DNA from: Magnetovibrio sp.
GTDB lineage: Bacteria > Pseudomonadota > Alphaproteobacteria > Rhodospirillales > Casp-alpha2
DNA length: 64,000 nt
Assembly (NCBI GenBank): GCA_002690705.1
Contig: NZFO01000008.1
Span: 61,252 to 125,251, forward strand
Direction of reading: 5' to 3'
Below the pieces are notes generated by a model. The model had not been told where the DNA came from. It worked only from the letters and a program-made list of their open reading frames with translations, and made no database searches. Shown here piece after piece: positions 16,990-25,556 of this stretch; within the stretch, counting starts at the first letter, position 1; the number at the start of each line of letters is the position of its first letter. Both the position numbers and the translations under genes were made by a program.

Positions 16990-17587
16990 CTATTTTTCGC
17001 CCAAGTTATTAAGCCATTTAAGTTTTAAAGGCTACCTTCACTACTTAATAAAGCGTTGAGAGTGTGCATTCGCCATTTTCCTTCGGTAAAACTAATCTAG
17101 TAATCTTCAAGCGTTATAGTACAACTTAAGGATAATTTAAAAAATAGTGTATTTTATCAAAAATACGAATCCAAGTTTTTTAGTTATGACAAGCTTTAAT
17201 CTTTATTACAGATAACTGTTCGATTGGTCATTCTCTACCCATCGCTGAATCCGACCAAAAACCACCGCCTTCCGAAATTTGTGCATACTCTCACGACAAC
17301 TTGTTAAAAACTTCAACACCATTGTTGAAGCTGCAAAACCTGTGAGAAAATTTTACAAGAACAGACATCATGGGTTCGTGACACTCTTCTCAACTAAAAC
17401 ACCCTATATTTTTTTCATGCCAGTATTTTGTATATCGATCTTTTTTTGAGAGTATCAATATATGTGGAACAGTGAGAGCTGAGCCTTTAACAACGTTTTT
17501 CAAACGCGCCAATTACTTCTCGTTAACATAAACTACACAGTAATGTATAACTTTGGTGAGAGATCTGCGACGGAAGGTGTCTAGGAA
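16990..17587. other. 600-base AT-rich stretch without a gene
   Basis: No open frame of note on either strand. The only structure I see is a small perfect hairpin at 17311-17330 (CTTCAACA, CCAT, TGTTGAAG). The last part presumably carries the promoter of the spermidine-synthase-like gene. Confidence 0.6.
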
Positions 17588-19153
17588 GTGATCGAGGCAA
17601 ACAGCATAAATCACAACCGACAAACTTTATTATGCATCGCCCTGTTCGCTAGCTCGGCATGTGGATTGATTATTGAAATCGTGGCAGGCCGTTTATTAGC
17701 GCCATATGTCGGCATGTCCCTGTACACATGGACCGCCATAATTGCAGTCGTTTTAGCAGGCTTATCAGTTGGTCACTGGATAGGTGGCATTTTAGCACCA
17801 CCACATGTCAAAGTAAGAACTGGCTTAACTCGAGCAGGTTGGGCTTTGGCTGCTTCAGCCGTCTCAACTCTTGCCATCCTAATTTTATTGAGATTTGTAG
17901 CATCGCTATTAATGCCCTCAAGTCTCAACCCAATCTCTGTTATTGTGATCTTATCAACGGCACTATTTTTTTTACCAAGTTTCTTCGTAGGGATCGTTTC
18001 TCCCATTTTAACCAAGTTGGCAGTGGACGAGGATAAAGGGCGACATCCCGGGAAGATTATTGGCCGCATGTACGCACTGGGCACTTTAGGGTCGATTGCA
18101 GGTACGCTGCTCGCAGGATTTATTTTTATTTCTTGGATTGGCTCTGTGGGAACAGTACTTCTGGTGTCCGCTGTCTATAGCGCCTTAGCAATATCTTTTT
18201 TTCTTATAGGATCTGTGCGATCAACCACCTCTTACCTAGTACTTTTGTTTTTGATGCTTAGTGGTACCTCCATGCTCGGAGCAAAGTTACAAGCCTTCAC
18301 ATCACCCTGCCATATTGAGAGCGATTATTTTTGCATTCGTATTGATGAGGCCCCAAGCTTTGCCCCCACCGCTCGCCTGATGGCGTTAGATCATTTGGTG
18401 CACTCCATCAATGATAGTGTCGAACCAAGCTTATTTTACAGTCCATATATTCATTTCGTAGATGAGTACACCAAACAACGTATGGGGAATGATCCGCCAT
18501 CAACCTATTTCATCGGCGGAGGCGGATTTTCTCTCCCTCGCGCTTGGGTGCATGAATATAAAGGAACCGCCAATCTCATCGCAGTTGAAATCGATCCCGC
18601 GGTTACCAAAGCAGCCATCAATCACTTATGGCTTAAACCGAAAAAAGAAGGACTGAAAATTGTACATCAGGATGCACGAGCATACCTGCAATCACTGCCC
18701 ATGAAACCGACATTTGATGTAATTTTTGGGGATGCGTTTCATGACATCACGATTCCGCAACACCTAGTTACTCACGAATTTCACGAAGAAATTGCTGACC
18801 GTTTAAACCCTCAAGGTTTTTACGTTCTCAATGTAGTCGATAACATCAAGCATCCACGATTTCTCCTAGCTATAGCTAAAACTCTTTTTATGACCTTCCC
18901 ATATGTCGAGGTGTGGGTAGAGCGCGGGCGGGGAGTAATTTCTGGGCGGGAAACATTTTTAGTTACAGGCTCGAAACACAGGTCTCCCGACGCTATCTTA
19001 TTGGCACACCGGGGCCTTCCCCGGTCTTGGGTTCGCTGGCCTGATTCAAAACTCAGGCGACTTATAGAAGAGCCCAAAGTGCTTCGACTTACCGATGATT
19101 TGGCGCCAGTAGATAGACTGATGTCAAACCATCTACTAGCATTTACATATTAA
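17588..19153 (+). CDS. membrane-fused spermidine synthase-like protein
   Basis: A 521-residue protein starting at GTG 17588. The N-terminal half is membrane-embedded with about seven helices and the opening pattern LIIEIVAGRLLAPYVGMSLYTWT; the GLSVGHWIGG loop follows. The C-terminal half is a class I methyltransferase fold like spermidine synthase: the nucleotide loop FIGGGGFSLPRAW, the acidic residue in VEIDPAV, and GDAFHDITIPQHLVTHEF in place of the spermidine-synthase gatekeeper loop. Such fused MFS/spermidine-synthase proteins are widespread in marine bacteria, and their true product is mostly unproven. It stands alone; polyamine biosynthesis genes are not adjacent. Confidence 0.85.
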   Translation: MIEANSINHNRQTLLCIALFASSACGLIIEIVAGRLLAPYVGMSLYTWTAIIAVVLAGLSVGHWIGGILAPPHVKVRTGLTRAGWALAASAVSTLAILILLRFVASLLMPSSLNPISVIVILSTALFFLPSFFVGIVSPILTKLAVDEDKGRHPGKIIGRMYALGTLGSIAGTLLAGFIFISWIGSVGTVLLVSAVYSALAISFFLIGSVRSTTSYLVLLFLMLSGTSMLGAKLQAFTSPCHIESDYFCIRIDEAPSFAPTARLMALDHLVHSINDSVEPSLFYSPYIHFVDEYTKQRMGNDPPSTYFIGGGGFSLPRAWVHEYKGTANLIAVEIDPAVTKAAINHLWLKPKKEGLKIVHQDARAYLQSLPMKPTFDVIFGDAFHDITIPQHLVTHEFHEEIADRLNPQGFYVLNVVDNIKHPRFLLAIAKTLFMTFPYVEVWVERGRGVISGRETFLVTGSKHRSPDAILLAHRGLPRSWVRWPDSKLRRLIEEPKVLRLTDDLAPVDRLMSNHLLAFTY

Positions 19154-19484
19154 TTTCTTTTATAAGTTATAAAACTTAGGTGACACTGTCTCTTTTTATG
19201 CACTTTGAAATGCTAAGTGCCCTCATTAAAGGGCTTTAGATCGCCCAATTAATAATGCGGGGGATAGGTGAGATAAAAACAGATTATAGAATGTTGGACG
19301 TATGCCTCGTATCCAAACCATCTATACAAACTCCCTCCGTCAAGGTAACGAGATACCCAAAAATATCTATTCGAATTATGATGAACTCACGGGCCTGTAT
19401 CAAGCTCTCGCATCACAGCAATCATACTCTCCTGTAACTCGATCACTTGGTATTTCGAACGGTTTTTAATTCTCTCGAAGTCGC
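19154..19484. other. intergenic region between convergent genes
   Basis: Holds an AT palindrome at 19158-19174 (TTTTATAA, G, TTATAAAA) just after the upstream gene and a small hairpin GCCCT/AGGGC at 19219-19234 followed by TTTAG, a possible weak terminator on the plus strand. I see no gene. Confidence 0.5.
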
Positions 19485-20459
19485 TCAGGATCCTAGAGTT
19501 CGCGTCAACATCGTTGCATTGTGGTGAATCATCTTAAGGTACGTGGGTGCTGGGCCATTGGGTCCTGAGAGAGCACCTGGATACAGCTCGCCTCCAACGG
19601 TGGCACCCGTTTCTCTTGCAATCTGCTTTATTAGCCGATGGTCCGAAATATTCTCAACAAACACCGCTGAAATTTTGTTTGCTCGCATATGCTTTATGAG
19701 ATGTGCGACGTCTTTTGCCGAAGCCTCTGATTCTATACTCATCCCTTGTGGGGCGAGAAAAGTAAGCCCGTAAGTCCTGCCGAAATATTGAAACGCATCA
19801 TGCGAGGTTACAACAGTCCGACGGTTCTTTGGAAGGCCTAAGACCATCTTGCGAATTTGCTTATCAAGCGCTTCGATCTCGGCAACGTAAGCTGCCCGAT
19901 TACGAGAGAATACTGCGGCTTTATCTGGGGAAATTTTGGCTAGCGCAGTCGTAATATTATTCACGTAAACCAGAGCATTCTCGAGGCTCTGCCATGCATG
20001 TGGGTCGAATTCTCCGTGATCGTGGTGGGCGTGATCGTCATGCTTATCTTTGCCATGGTCATCATGCTTATCTTTAGCATGGTCGTCATGACCTTCGCCT
20101 TCCTCATAACGAATCGCGTTTACCCCTTTTGTCGCAACGAGACGTTTCCCCTTGAAGTCTGAAGTTTCGACCAACCGGTCGAGCCAACCCTCAAATCCTA
20201 GCCCGTTGACAATAAGCAACTCAGCCTCGCTCATTGCTAACGCCGCGGCGGGTGTCGGTCGATACACGTGCGTATCACCATCCGGTCCAACGAGAGTAGT
20301 AATAGCGACGTGCTTACCGCCAATTCGCTTCACCATGTCTCCAAGAATTGAGAAGGTCGCTAATACTTTGATTTTCTCGGCAGAGTGCGCTGTCATAGGA
20401 CCCGTTAAGACAACAAGAATACAAAAACACACTATCTTTTTATATTTTTTAAAGTTCAT
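19485..20459 (-). CDS. znuA: zinc ABC transporter substrate-binding protein ZnuA
   Basis: Periplasmic zinc-binding protein of the cluster A-I family, 324 residues, with a signal peptide ending near Ala27 (TAHSAEKIKVLATFSILGDMV). Metal ligands are His64 (GDTHVY), His154 (FDPHAW) and His220 (TSHDAF), plus the usual C-terminal acidic ligand. Between them lies a loop at 120-150 very rich in His and Asp, made of 8-residue repeats, characteristic of zinc rather than manganese carriers. ATG 20459 overlaps the permease gene end by 11 bases; it is third in the order znuC-znuB-znuA. A Zur-like box lies upstream of the operon. A second, loop-less paralogue is at 63332. Confidence 0.93.
   Translation of the reverse strand: MNFKKYKKIVCFCILVVLTGPMTAHSAEKIKVLATFSILGDMVKRIGGKHVAITTLVGPDGDTHVYRPTPAAALAMSEAELLIVNGLGFEGWLDRLVETSDFKGKRLVATKGVNAIRYEEGEGHDDHAKDKHDDHGKDKHDDHAHHDHGEFDPHAWQSLENALVYVNNITTALAKISPDKAAVFSRNRAAYVAEIEALDKQIRKMVLGLPKNRRTVVTSHDAFQYFGRTYGLTFLAPQGMSIESEASAKDVAHLIKHMRANKISAVFVENISDHRLIKQIARETGATVGGELYPGALSGPNGPAPTYLKMIHHNATMLTRTLGS
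20019..20090 (-). repeat. 24-bp tandem repeat encoding the His-rich loop of ZnuA
   Basis: Three consecutive 24-base units encode HDDHAKDK, HDDHGKDK and HDDHAHHD. Such repeats expand and shrink easily, so loop length may vary between strains. Confidence 0.8.
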
Positions 20460-21336
20460 TAAGTTTTCCTCGAATATTAATGGATGATCGTCTTAACATG
20501 TTCGTCCTAATTCCGTCTATCGATCCAAATGCGAGAGATATAACATACATTATCCCCGCCACGAGAATAATAGCAGGCCCTGATGGTAAGCTTAAGTGAA
20601 ATGACAGCAGAAGGCCGATCCAGCTCGAAAGAACGGCCAATATGACCCCAATTAAAATCAAACCCCCAATACTTAGGGCCCAGAAACGCGCGCTAGCTGC
20701 CGGCAGAATCATGATCCCAACGGCCATCAGCGTGCCTAGCGCATGAAACCCTCCGACTAGGTTTATAACTACGAGCATAAGGAAGATGAAGTGGGTGAGT
20801 GCGCTGAGTCTACTTACAGAACGCAAAAAATTTGGGTCAGCGCATTCCAAAACTAAAGGGCGGAAGGCACACGCTAAAGTTAGGGTGGAGAAACTTGCTA
20901 TAACGCACAGCATAATGAGTGCCACATCATCGAGCGCTAGCACCGTACCAAACAAGACGTGCATTAAATCAATATTACTCCCACGTGTGGAAACTATCAA
21001 AACACCCAGAGCAAGTGAGATCAGATAGAAAGAAGCGAGACTGGCATCCTCACGAACAGAGGTAAGTCGGGTCGCAAAGCCCGATAGTAATGCGACCGCC
21101 ATACCTGCTATCATCCCTCCAATGGTCATAGCGCCAATGGATAAACCTGATATAAGATAACCAATGGCAGCGCCCGGTAATATGGCGTGAGCCATGGCGT
21201 CGCCAGTAAGACTCATTCTACGTAGTATCAGAAAGACGCCAACAGGTGTCGCACCAACTGATATAGCAATACATCCAATAAGCGCTCGACGCATGAATCC
21301 ATAGTCAATAAAAGGCTGAACAAATAATTCCCACAC
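20449..21336 (-). CDS. znuB: zinc ABC transporter permease ZnuB
   Basis: Membrane subunit of the zinc importer, 295 residues with about eight to nine helices. The open frame extends to 21378, but I place the start at GTG 21336. It overlaps the znuC stop by one base (TAGTG), and the protein then begins VWELFVQPFIDYGFMRRALIG, as ZnuB proteins do. The family motif PVGVFLILRRMSLTGDAMAHAILPG (in two parts) near residues 30-55 and ALGTLMAVGIMILPAASARFW in the C-terminal half mark it as a metal-type ABC-3 permease. It is translationally coupled to znuC upstream and overlaps znuA downstream by 11 bases. Confidence 0.9.
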   Translation of the reverse strand: MWELFVQPFIDYGFMRRALIGCIAISVGATPVGVFLILRRMSLTGDAMAHAILPGAAIGYLISGLSIGAMTIGGMIAGMAVALLSGFATRLTSVREDASLASFYLISLALGVLIVSTRGSNIDLMHVLFGTVLALDDVALIMLCVIASFSTLTLACAFRPLVLECADPNFLRSVSRLSALTHFIFLMLVVINLVGGFHALGTLMAVGIMILPAASARFWALSIGGLILIGVILAVLSSWIGLLLSFHLSLPSGPAIILVAGIMYVISLAFGSIDGIRTNMLRRSSINIRGKLNEL

Positions 21337-22079
21337 TATGCTGCGTCCCGTCCACAGACATGCGGAGGACCTTCGCAAGCTTCACACATTTGTCTGGCGC
21401 GGAATTGATTCTCTTCTGTCAAAACCTGTTCCGTTGGTCCATGTCCAACGAGCTGACGGGCCAGCATCAGGGTATCGGGGAAATGCTTGCGAACCAAATC
21501 GTTGTCATGCAAAACAGCAATCACAGTTCGTCCCTCAATATGCCAGCTTTGTATTAACTCTATTAAATCAGCCATCGTCCGTGAATCAACCGAAACAAAA
21601 GGCTCGTCCAGCAAAACCAGTTCCGCATTCTGCAAAAGCAACCGAGCAAATAAAGCGCGTTGCATTTGACCCCCGGATAGCGACCCAATCGCCCGAGTTT
21701 CAAAGCCTGTTAGGCCTACCGACGCGATCGCAGCGTCAACGCGCAAACTACGTTCTTTTCCAAGCCACCCAAATGCGCCAATTTCCCTCCATAAACCCAT
21801 GGCAACTATGTCAATAACGGATAAAGGAAAAGATCGATCAATCTCTGATTGTTGCGGCAAATAGGCAATATTTTCACGGCTCAGTGAGCCAAGTAAAACT
21901 TTGCCTTTCAACGGCATTAGTGTTCCGGTCAACCCTTTGAGGAGAGTTGTTTTTCCAGCCCCATTAGGGCCCACAATAGCCGTTAGACTTCCTGCTTTAA
22001 TCTTGGTGTGAAGACCACTAACTGCAGGATGACGATCATATCCCAACGTCAGGTTTTGAAAATCAATTGCAGGCGTCAT
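21336..22079 (-). CDS. znuC: zinc ABC transporter ATPase ZnuC
   Basis: ATPase subunit, 247 residues from ATG 22079, preceded by a GGGGGG run; an in-frame ATG at 22121 is less likely. It has Walker A (IVGPNGAGKTTLLK), a Q-loop (AYLPQQSEID), the ABC signature (LSGGQMQRALFAR), Walker B (LVLLDEPFVSVD) and the H-loop histidine (AVLHDNDLV). The C-terminal tail carries several Cys and His (MCEACEGPPHVCGRD), seen in some ZnuC proteins as a possible zinc-sensing tail. It is the first gene of the znuCBA operon. The Zur-like palindrome lies about 280 bases upstream. Confidence 0.92.
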   Translation of the reverse strand: MTPAIDFQNLTLGYDRHPAVSGLHTKIKAGSLTAIVGPNGAGKTTLLKGLTGTLMPLKGKVLLGSLSRENIAYLPQQSEIDRSFPLSVIDIVAMGLWREIGAFGWLGKERSLRVDAAIASVGLTGFETRAIGSLSGGQMQRALFARLLLQNAELVLLDEPFVSVDSRTMADLIELIQSWHIEGRTVIAVLHDNDLVRKHFPDTLMLARQLVGHGPTEQVLTEENQFRARQMCEACEGPPHVCGRDAA

Positions 22080-22355
22080 ATGCCCCCCATAGCCGCGGTG
22101 GCCCAGAAAAACCCCGCCCAAAGGCTTAGTATTACAGTCAGGGCGCAGGCCAAGCGCGAACCAAGCCCGACGAGGAGAAGATTAAACGGAGCAGATATTG
22201 TTTTCACAACTTGGGTTCCCGAGAAGCAGAAACCACTGACGATTCATTCCATCGCAGATCTTTATTTTGTTTCATAAAGCCCTTTAAATACGCCGTTAAC
22301 CTGTGTTGCTTGTATTCTAGATTGTAACATAACACACGTTAAGCAAAAACGTCAC

Positions 22356-22368
22356 GTTATATTATAAC
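22356..22368. promoter_or_regulatory. Zur-like operator upstream of znuCBA
   Basis: GTTATATTATAAC is a perfect palindrome and matches the core of the known Zur box (GTTATANTATAAC). It lies upstream of the znu operon and occurs identically at 58977. Zur represses zinc uptake when zinc is plentiful. The site is rather far (about 280 bases) from the znuC start, so the transcript may have a long leader. Confidence 0.75.
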
Positions 22369-22474
22369 AAGTATTTTGAATCCGCCTGTTAAAAAATTAG
22401 TGACTTGCCACGATCCCGGCCAAAAGCGGAATGAATTGTCCAACAGATGCCTATTGAAACCCTGTGCGTAGTTT

Positions 22475-22495
22475 AACCACATTGTGCGGTTTTTT
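22475..22495 (+). terminator. possible Rho-independent terminator on the plus strand
   Basis: AACCACA, TTG, TGCGGTT with one A-C mismatch, followed by four further T. No plus-strand gene lies directly before it, so it may be left over from an earlier arrangement. Confidence 0.35.
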
Positions 22496-22538
22496 AGCTT
22501 CAGAAACTTAATCACGGAGTCAATTATCAATTATTGCC

Positions 22539-22568
22539 CGCCCGGGAAGACTCGAACTCCCAACCTCC
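22539..22568 (-). repeat. 30-bp exact copy of the 3' part of tRNA-Arg (candidate att site)
   Basis: Identical base for base to 25117-25146, which covers part of the acceptor stem, the T arm, the variable region and the end of the anticodon stem of the tRNA-Arg gene, in the same orientation. The rest of a tRNA (D arm, anticodon) is missing here. This is what an integrase-mediated insertion into a tRNA 3' end leaves at the far end of the element. Confidence 0.8.
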
Positions 22569-22628
22569 CCACCCCTGGGTTACCCAAACAGGCGTCATCA
22601 GTAAAAATTTCAATGCACCTCTCGTCCG

Positions 22629-23591
22629 TCATGCGAGCCCGTAATCCTTTGGTCCGGTAACCCGCTGATGGAACCGAAGCTGTGCCCAGAACTCAAGCGG
22701 GTCTTTCTTGACGACCAACGCGCCGGCCGGCGTGTAGAGCCAATCGTAGAGACGGGTCAACATGAATCGAACGGCGGCGCCTCTCGCCAGAACGGGTAGC
22801 GCAGCCAACTCGTCGTCGGAGAGAACCCGAACCATGCGATAGGCAATCAAAAGGCTCTTTGCCTTTGTCACATTAAAGCTGCCATCTCTCTCAAAACACC
22901 AAGCGTTCATGCAAATGGCAATATCATAGGCAAACATATCGTTGCAGGCGAAATAGAAATCTATTAAGCCCGTCAATTCAGGACCACGAAAAAACACGTT
23001 GTCGGGGAAAAGATCCGCGTGGATGACACCACTCGGCAGGGTATCAGGCCAGTTCAATTCCAGGACGGCAAGTTCCATCTCTAAATTCTCGGCTAAACCC
23101 TGCTGAACCTCGTCAGCGCGGTCAGCACTCCGATTTAGTAGAGGCCGCCAAGATTGAACGGACAGGTTATTGGCGCGCCGCAAGATGAAGTTATTTCCGG
23201 CTAAATGCATTCGCGCCAACGCTTGACCCAGTTCGCCGCAGTGGTAGGGCTGAATGCGCCGGGGCCACATGCCCGGCAGGAACGTAAAGATGGCCGCCGG
23301 CCGATTGCTCAGTTCGTGCAGAACTTCGCCGTCCCGCGCCCGGATAGGGACCGGGCAGCCGATACCCTTCGCCGCCAGATGCTCTTTTAAAGTAAGGAAG
23401 AACGGCAAGTCAGTCGGATCAACACGATTTTCATAAAGCGTGAGGATGAAACTATCCTCCTTGGTTCTAAGCAGATAGTTAGAATTCTCTACACCTTCGG
23501 CAATGCCCTTTGCCGACAGGATTTCGCCAATATCATATTGGGCGATGAAGGCAACCAGGGCCTCGTCGCTAACTTCCGTAAAGACAGCCAT
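22629..23591 (-). CDS. thrB: homoserine kinase
   Basis: Homoserine kinase of the choline-kinase/APH fold (alphaproteobacterial ThrB type), 320 residues; it phosphorylates homoserine in the threonine branch. It starts MAVFTEVSDEALVAFIAQYDIG and has the nucleotide-binding EGVENSNYLLRT, the catalytic loop GVIHADLFPDNVFF (HxDxxxxN) and the Mg-binding GLIDFYFACND (DFG-equivalent Asp). It ends 61 bases from the 30-bp tRNA repeat and would be carried within the putative element. In many relatives thrB sits beside ispH and rnhA, which are not here. It looks intact. If this is the only copy in the genome, an amino-acid biosynthesis gene rides on the element. Confidence 0.9.
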   Translation of the reverse strand: MAVFTEVSDEALVAFIAQYDIGEILSAKGIAEGVENSNYLLRTKEDSFILTLYENRVDPTDLPFFLTLKEHLAAKGIGCPVPIRARDGEVLHELSNRPAAIFTFLPGMWPRRIQPYHCGELGQALARMHLAGNNFILRRANNLSVQSWRPLLNRSADRADEVQQGLAENLEMELAVLELNWPDTLPSGVIHADLFPDNVFFRGPELTGLIDFYFACNDMFAYDIAICMNAWCFERDGSFNVTKAKSLLIAYRMVRVLSDDELAALPVLARGAAVRFMLTRLYDWLYTPAGALVVKKDPLEFWAQLRFHQRVTGPKDYGLA

Positions 23592-25111
23592 TATGTGTGT
23601 TTAGAACGACACAAGGGCATAGGCAAGATTGCCCGACGGGCGCATAAAGGCTTGTCCTGCAAAAGCGCGGAATGTGGCGCAAAGGCATCGCTAAGATTTG
23701 CCTCCCTGGGTTTGAAGCCGCACCATACTGCGATTGACAGGAACCCTGATCGTGTTGGTGACACTGGAAGCCTGCTGATTGCGGATCGACGAGAATTGCC
23801 TTTGGCCTGCCTTGCCGGAATTTAATTACTCCAGTACAGTTTCTGCGTACACATTGTTGACGCGAGAGCGTTGAGTGTTTGTTGAACTTACAATCTCTCC
23901 TTAGCGAGCGTTTACAAGAATCGGGGGTAAGCCACCACAAAGCTGCATGCGGACACGGCGAGAACATTGCAGCTTCCACGTTTTCTTTTGCCAAACTTGC
24001 ACATTACCGCGCTTAGAGTACTTCTAAAAAAAAGGCGGTGGAAGAAGCGGCACGCCCAGGAACACTGAGCAAAAACATTGAACTGCTACAAAAACAAGGT
24101 GCAATGGCAATAAGTTTTCTTGGGGAAGGTTCACACTTGGCCACAATCTACAAAGCGTTTTGTAAGAAGTAAGGCCAGAGCGTGATGACTCAAAAGCTAA
24201 GAGGGCGAGATAAGTTCGTTCGTGCAAAAGCAGAAATAAACGAAAAACACGAGATAATCCCAAATCGTGTTAGAGAAATCCATGAGGCGACTTGTGAAGC
24301 TGGAGACGATCACCTTTCTTGGTTTCGGACGCGGAATGAACTACCCGATAAACAAGAGGGGCATTGGTGGTTTAGGTAGAGCACCCTTCCAAAAGAAGTT
24401 AATAGAAGACGCCGTGTTTTATAGATACTGCGTAACAGAAAAACTTATTGCAGATACAACGCCGATAATGAGTGTCGTACATCGCATTTGAAACTCTAAG
24501 CCTCCTGACTGTGGCCTGCCCCAGTGCTTCCAAGAAATACAGCAACGGCCAAAAAGAGTGCAGTGAATAGTGTTTTCATAGGAAAACTGTAGCACAGCTC
24601 ATCTGAATTGGGAGAGGACTACTTCTCAGTTTGAGTGTGAGGTCTTTTCTGGTAGTCTGTCGATAACTTCAACCGTAAAAATATCTACGAATTTCACCAC
24701 TGTGAAACTTACCGAAACCCATCGAAAGGTGGGTTTCGGTGTTTAGGGAAGTTCAAGTAAACCTCTCTCACTTTTGAGGGGGTGCTGTTTCCTCTAACTC
24801 ACCGAGTACAGACAGATTTGAGGAGGGTTTCACGCATTTCGTTAGGAGGAGGATAAACCCATTTTGGATTTTTTGGATTAAAATTTTCTCCAGTTCCACC
24901 ACCCATGGGTCCTTTGTAAAAGAAAACATTCAAAACCTTAAACCGAAATAATTTACAGTCAACTTGACTATAAAATTTGGAGGACAAAATCAAAAACTAT
25001 CATAATTAGTAACTGTTTGTTCAATCCCTTATTTTGTTCCCCTAGTGTCCCCCTAGCGGTTTCAGAGAGGTTCAAGGAGGCGGAAATTTCTGGCTAAGCT
25101 GTTGAAAGCAT
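23592..25111. other. 1.5 kb of decayed sequence inside the putative element
   Basis: No intact gene recognised. On the minus strand, 24496-24579 encodes MKTLFTALFLAVAVFLGSTG plus seven residues, a textbook signal peptide, and then hits a stop; I read it as the relic of a secreted protein. On the plus strand, 23880-24171 reads as a continuous helix-rich sequence broken by one TAG, and 24182-24379 gives 65 residues of charged protein, neither recognised. A perfect 11-bp hairpin (ACCGAAACCCA/TGGGTTTCGGT) is at 24711-24740. A 64-codon minus frame at 24799-24993 has a Gly/Pro-rich middle; I would not call it a gene. Confidence 0.45.
24711..24740. terminator. 11-bp perfect hairpin, terminator-like
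   Basis: ACCGAAACCCA, an eight-base loop, TGGGTTTCGGT. The flanks are only weakly T-rich on either strand, so direction is uncertain. Confidence 0.4.
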
Positions 25112-25188
25112 TGGCGCGCCCGGGAAGACTCGAACTCCCAACCTCCTGATTCGTAGTCAGACGCTCTATCCAATTGAGCTACGGGCGC
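25112..25188 (-). tRNA. tRNA-Arg (anticodon ACG)
   Basis: Read on the minus strand: acceptor GCGCCCG, D arm with AGCTCAATTGGATAGAGC, anticodon stem-loop CTGACTACGAATCAG (anticodon ACG), T arm GGGAGTTCGAGTCTTCC, acceptor CGGGCGC, discriminator G and an encoded CCA. All four stems pair. The ACG anticodon would be deaminated to ICG. The 3' part is duplicated exactly 2.6 kb downstream of its 3' end. Confidence 0.95.
25117..25146 (-). repeat. 30-bp repeat within tRNA-Arg (partner of 22539-22568)
   Basis: The intact copy of the duplicated tRNA 3' segment; see the other copy at 22539-22568. Confidence 0.8.
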
Positions 25189-25556
25189 GTATTCCCAAAT
25201 CTACCGCGGAACCTACAAGAGGACATCAGCCAACGCAAGGCCGTGACCAGCAAAGAGCAGGAGCCAATCTCGAACAAACTCATTCCATCCTCCACGCATC
25301 GCAGATATTTGATATAAACAAGTTTTGACCCTAAGACTTAAGCATTAAACATTAAAAAAATAGTTTCTTGCCGGGTCTTTAGGGTTTTAGTAACATAAAG
25401 TCGGTTAGTTTGAGGTGGTGAAGTTACACAAATCAAAAATCGGTGCAGTATCCATAAAGGTAAAGCTGCATGGTCTAACATCGAGTGCTAAAGGCAGGCA
25501 CCGCGCATAATTACATCATGGGCGGTAAATTATAACCAGGGATAAAGAAATTAACG
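25189..25556. other. intergenic region without a gene
   Basis: About 370 bases between the divergent tRNA-Arg and the lipoprotein gene; it must hold both promoters. I see no open frame or strong structure. Confidence 0.5.

Larger units (their letters stand above)
22539..25146. mobile_element. putative small tRNA-Arg-integrated element or remnant
   Basis: The interval between the 30-bp tRNA repeat and the intact tRNA-Arg gene is 2.6 kb. It contains the homoserine kinase gene next to the left repeat, then about 1.5 kb without any convincing intact gene. Short broken frames occur there: a signal-peptide frame at 24496-24579 (minus), a 65-codon frame at 24182-24379 (plus), and an open run at 23880-24171 (plus) with one in-frame stop. 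No integrase is recognisable, so if it was an element it is decayed or was moved in trans. By eye thrB seems somewhat more GC-rich than its neighbours, which would fit transfer. Confidence 0.45.

Noticed and set aside
19158..19174. Third Zur box (TTTTATAAGTTATAAAA)
   Set aside because: The palindrome has the half-sites inverted relative to GTTATANTATAAC and lies downstream of both flanking genes.
20019..20090. CRISPR-like or assembly repeat
   Set aside because: The three 24-bp units are coding and give the His/Asp loop normal for zinc-binding ZnuA proteins.
22539..22610. A second tRNA-Arg gene
   Set aside because: Only the 3' 30 bases match; no D arm or anticodon stem can be built from the following bases.
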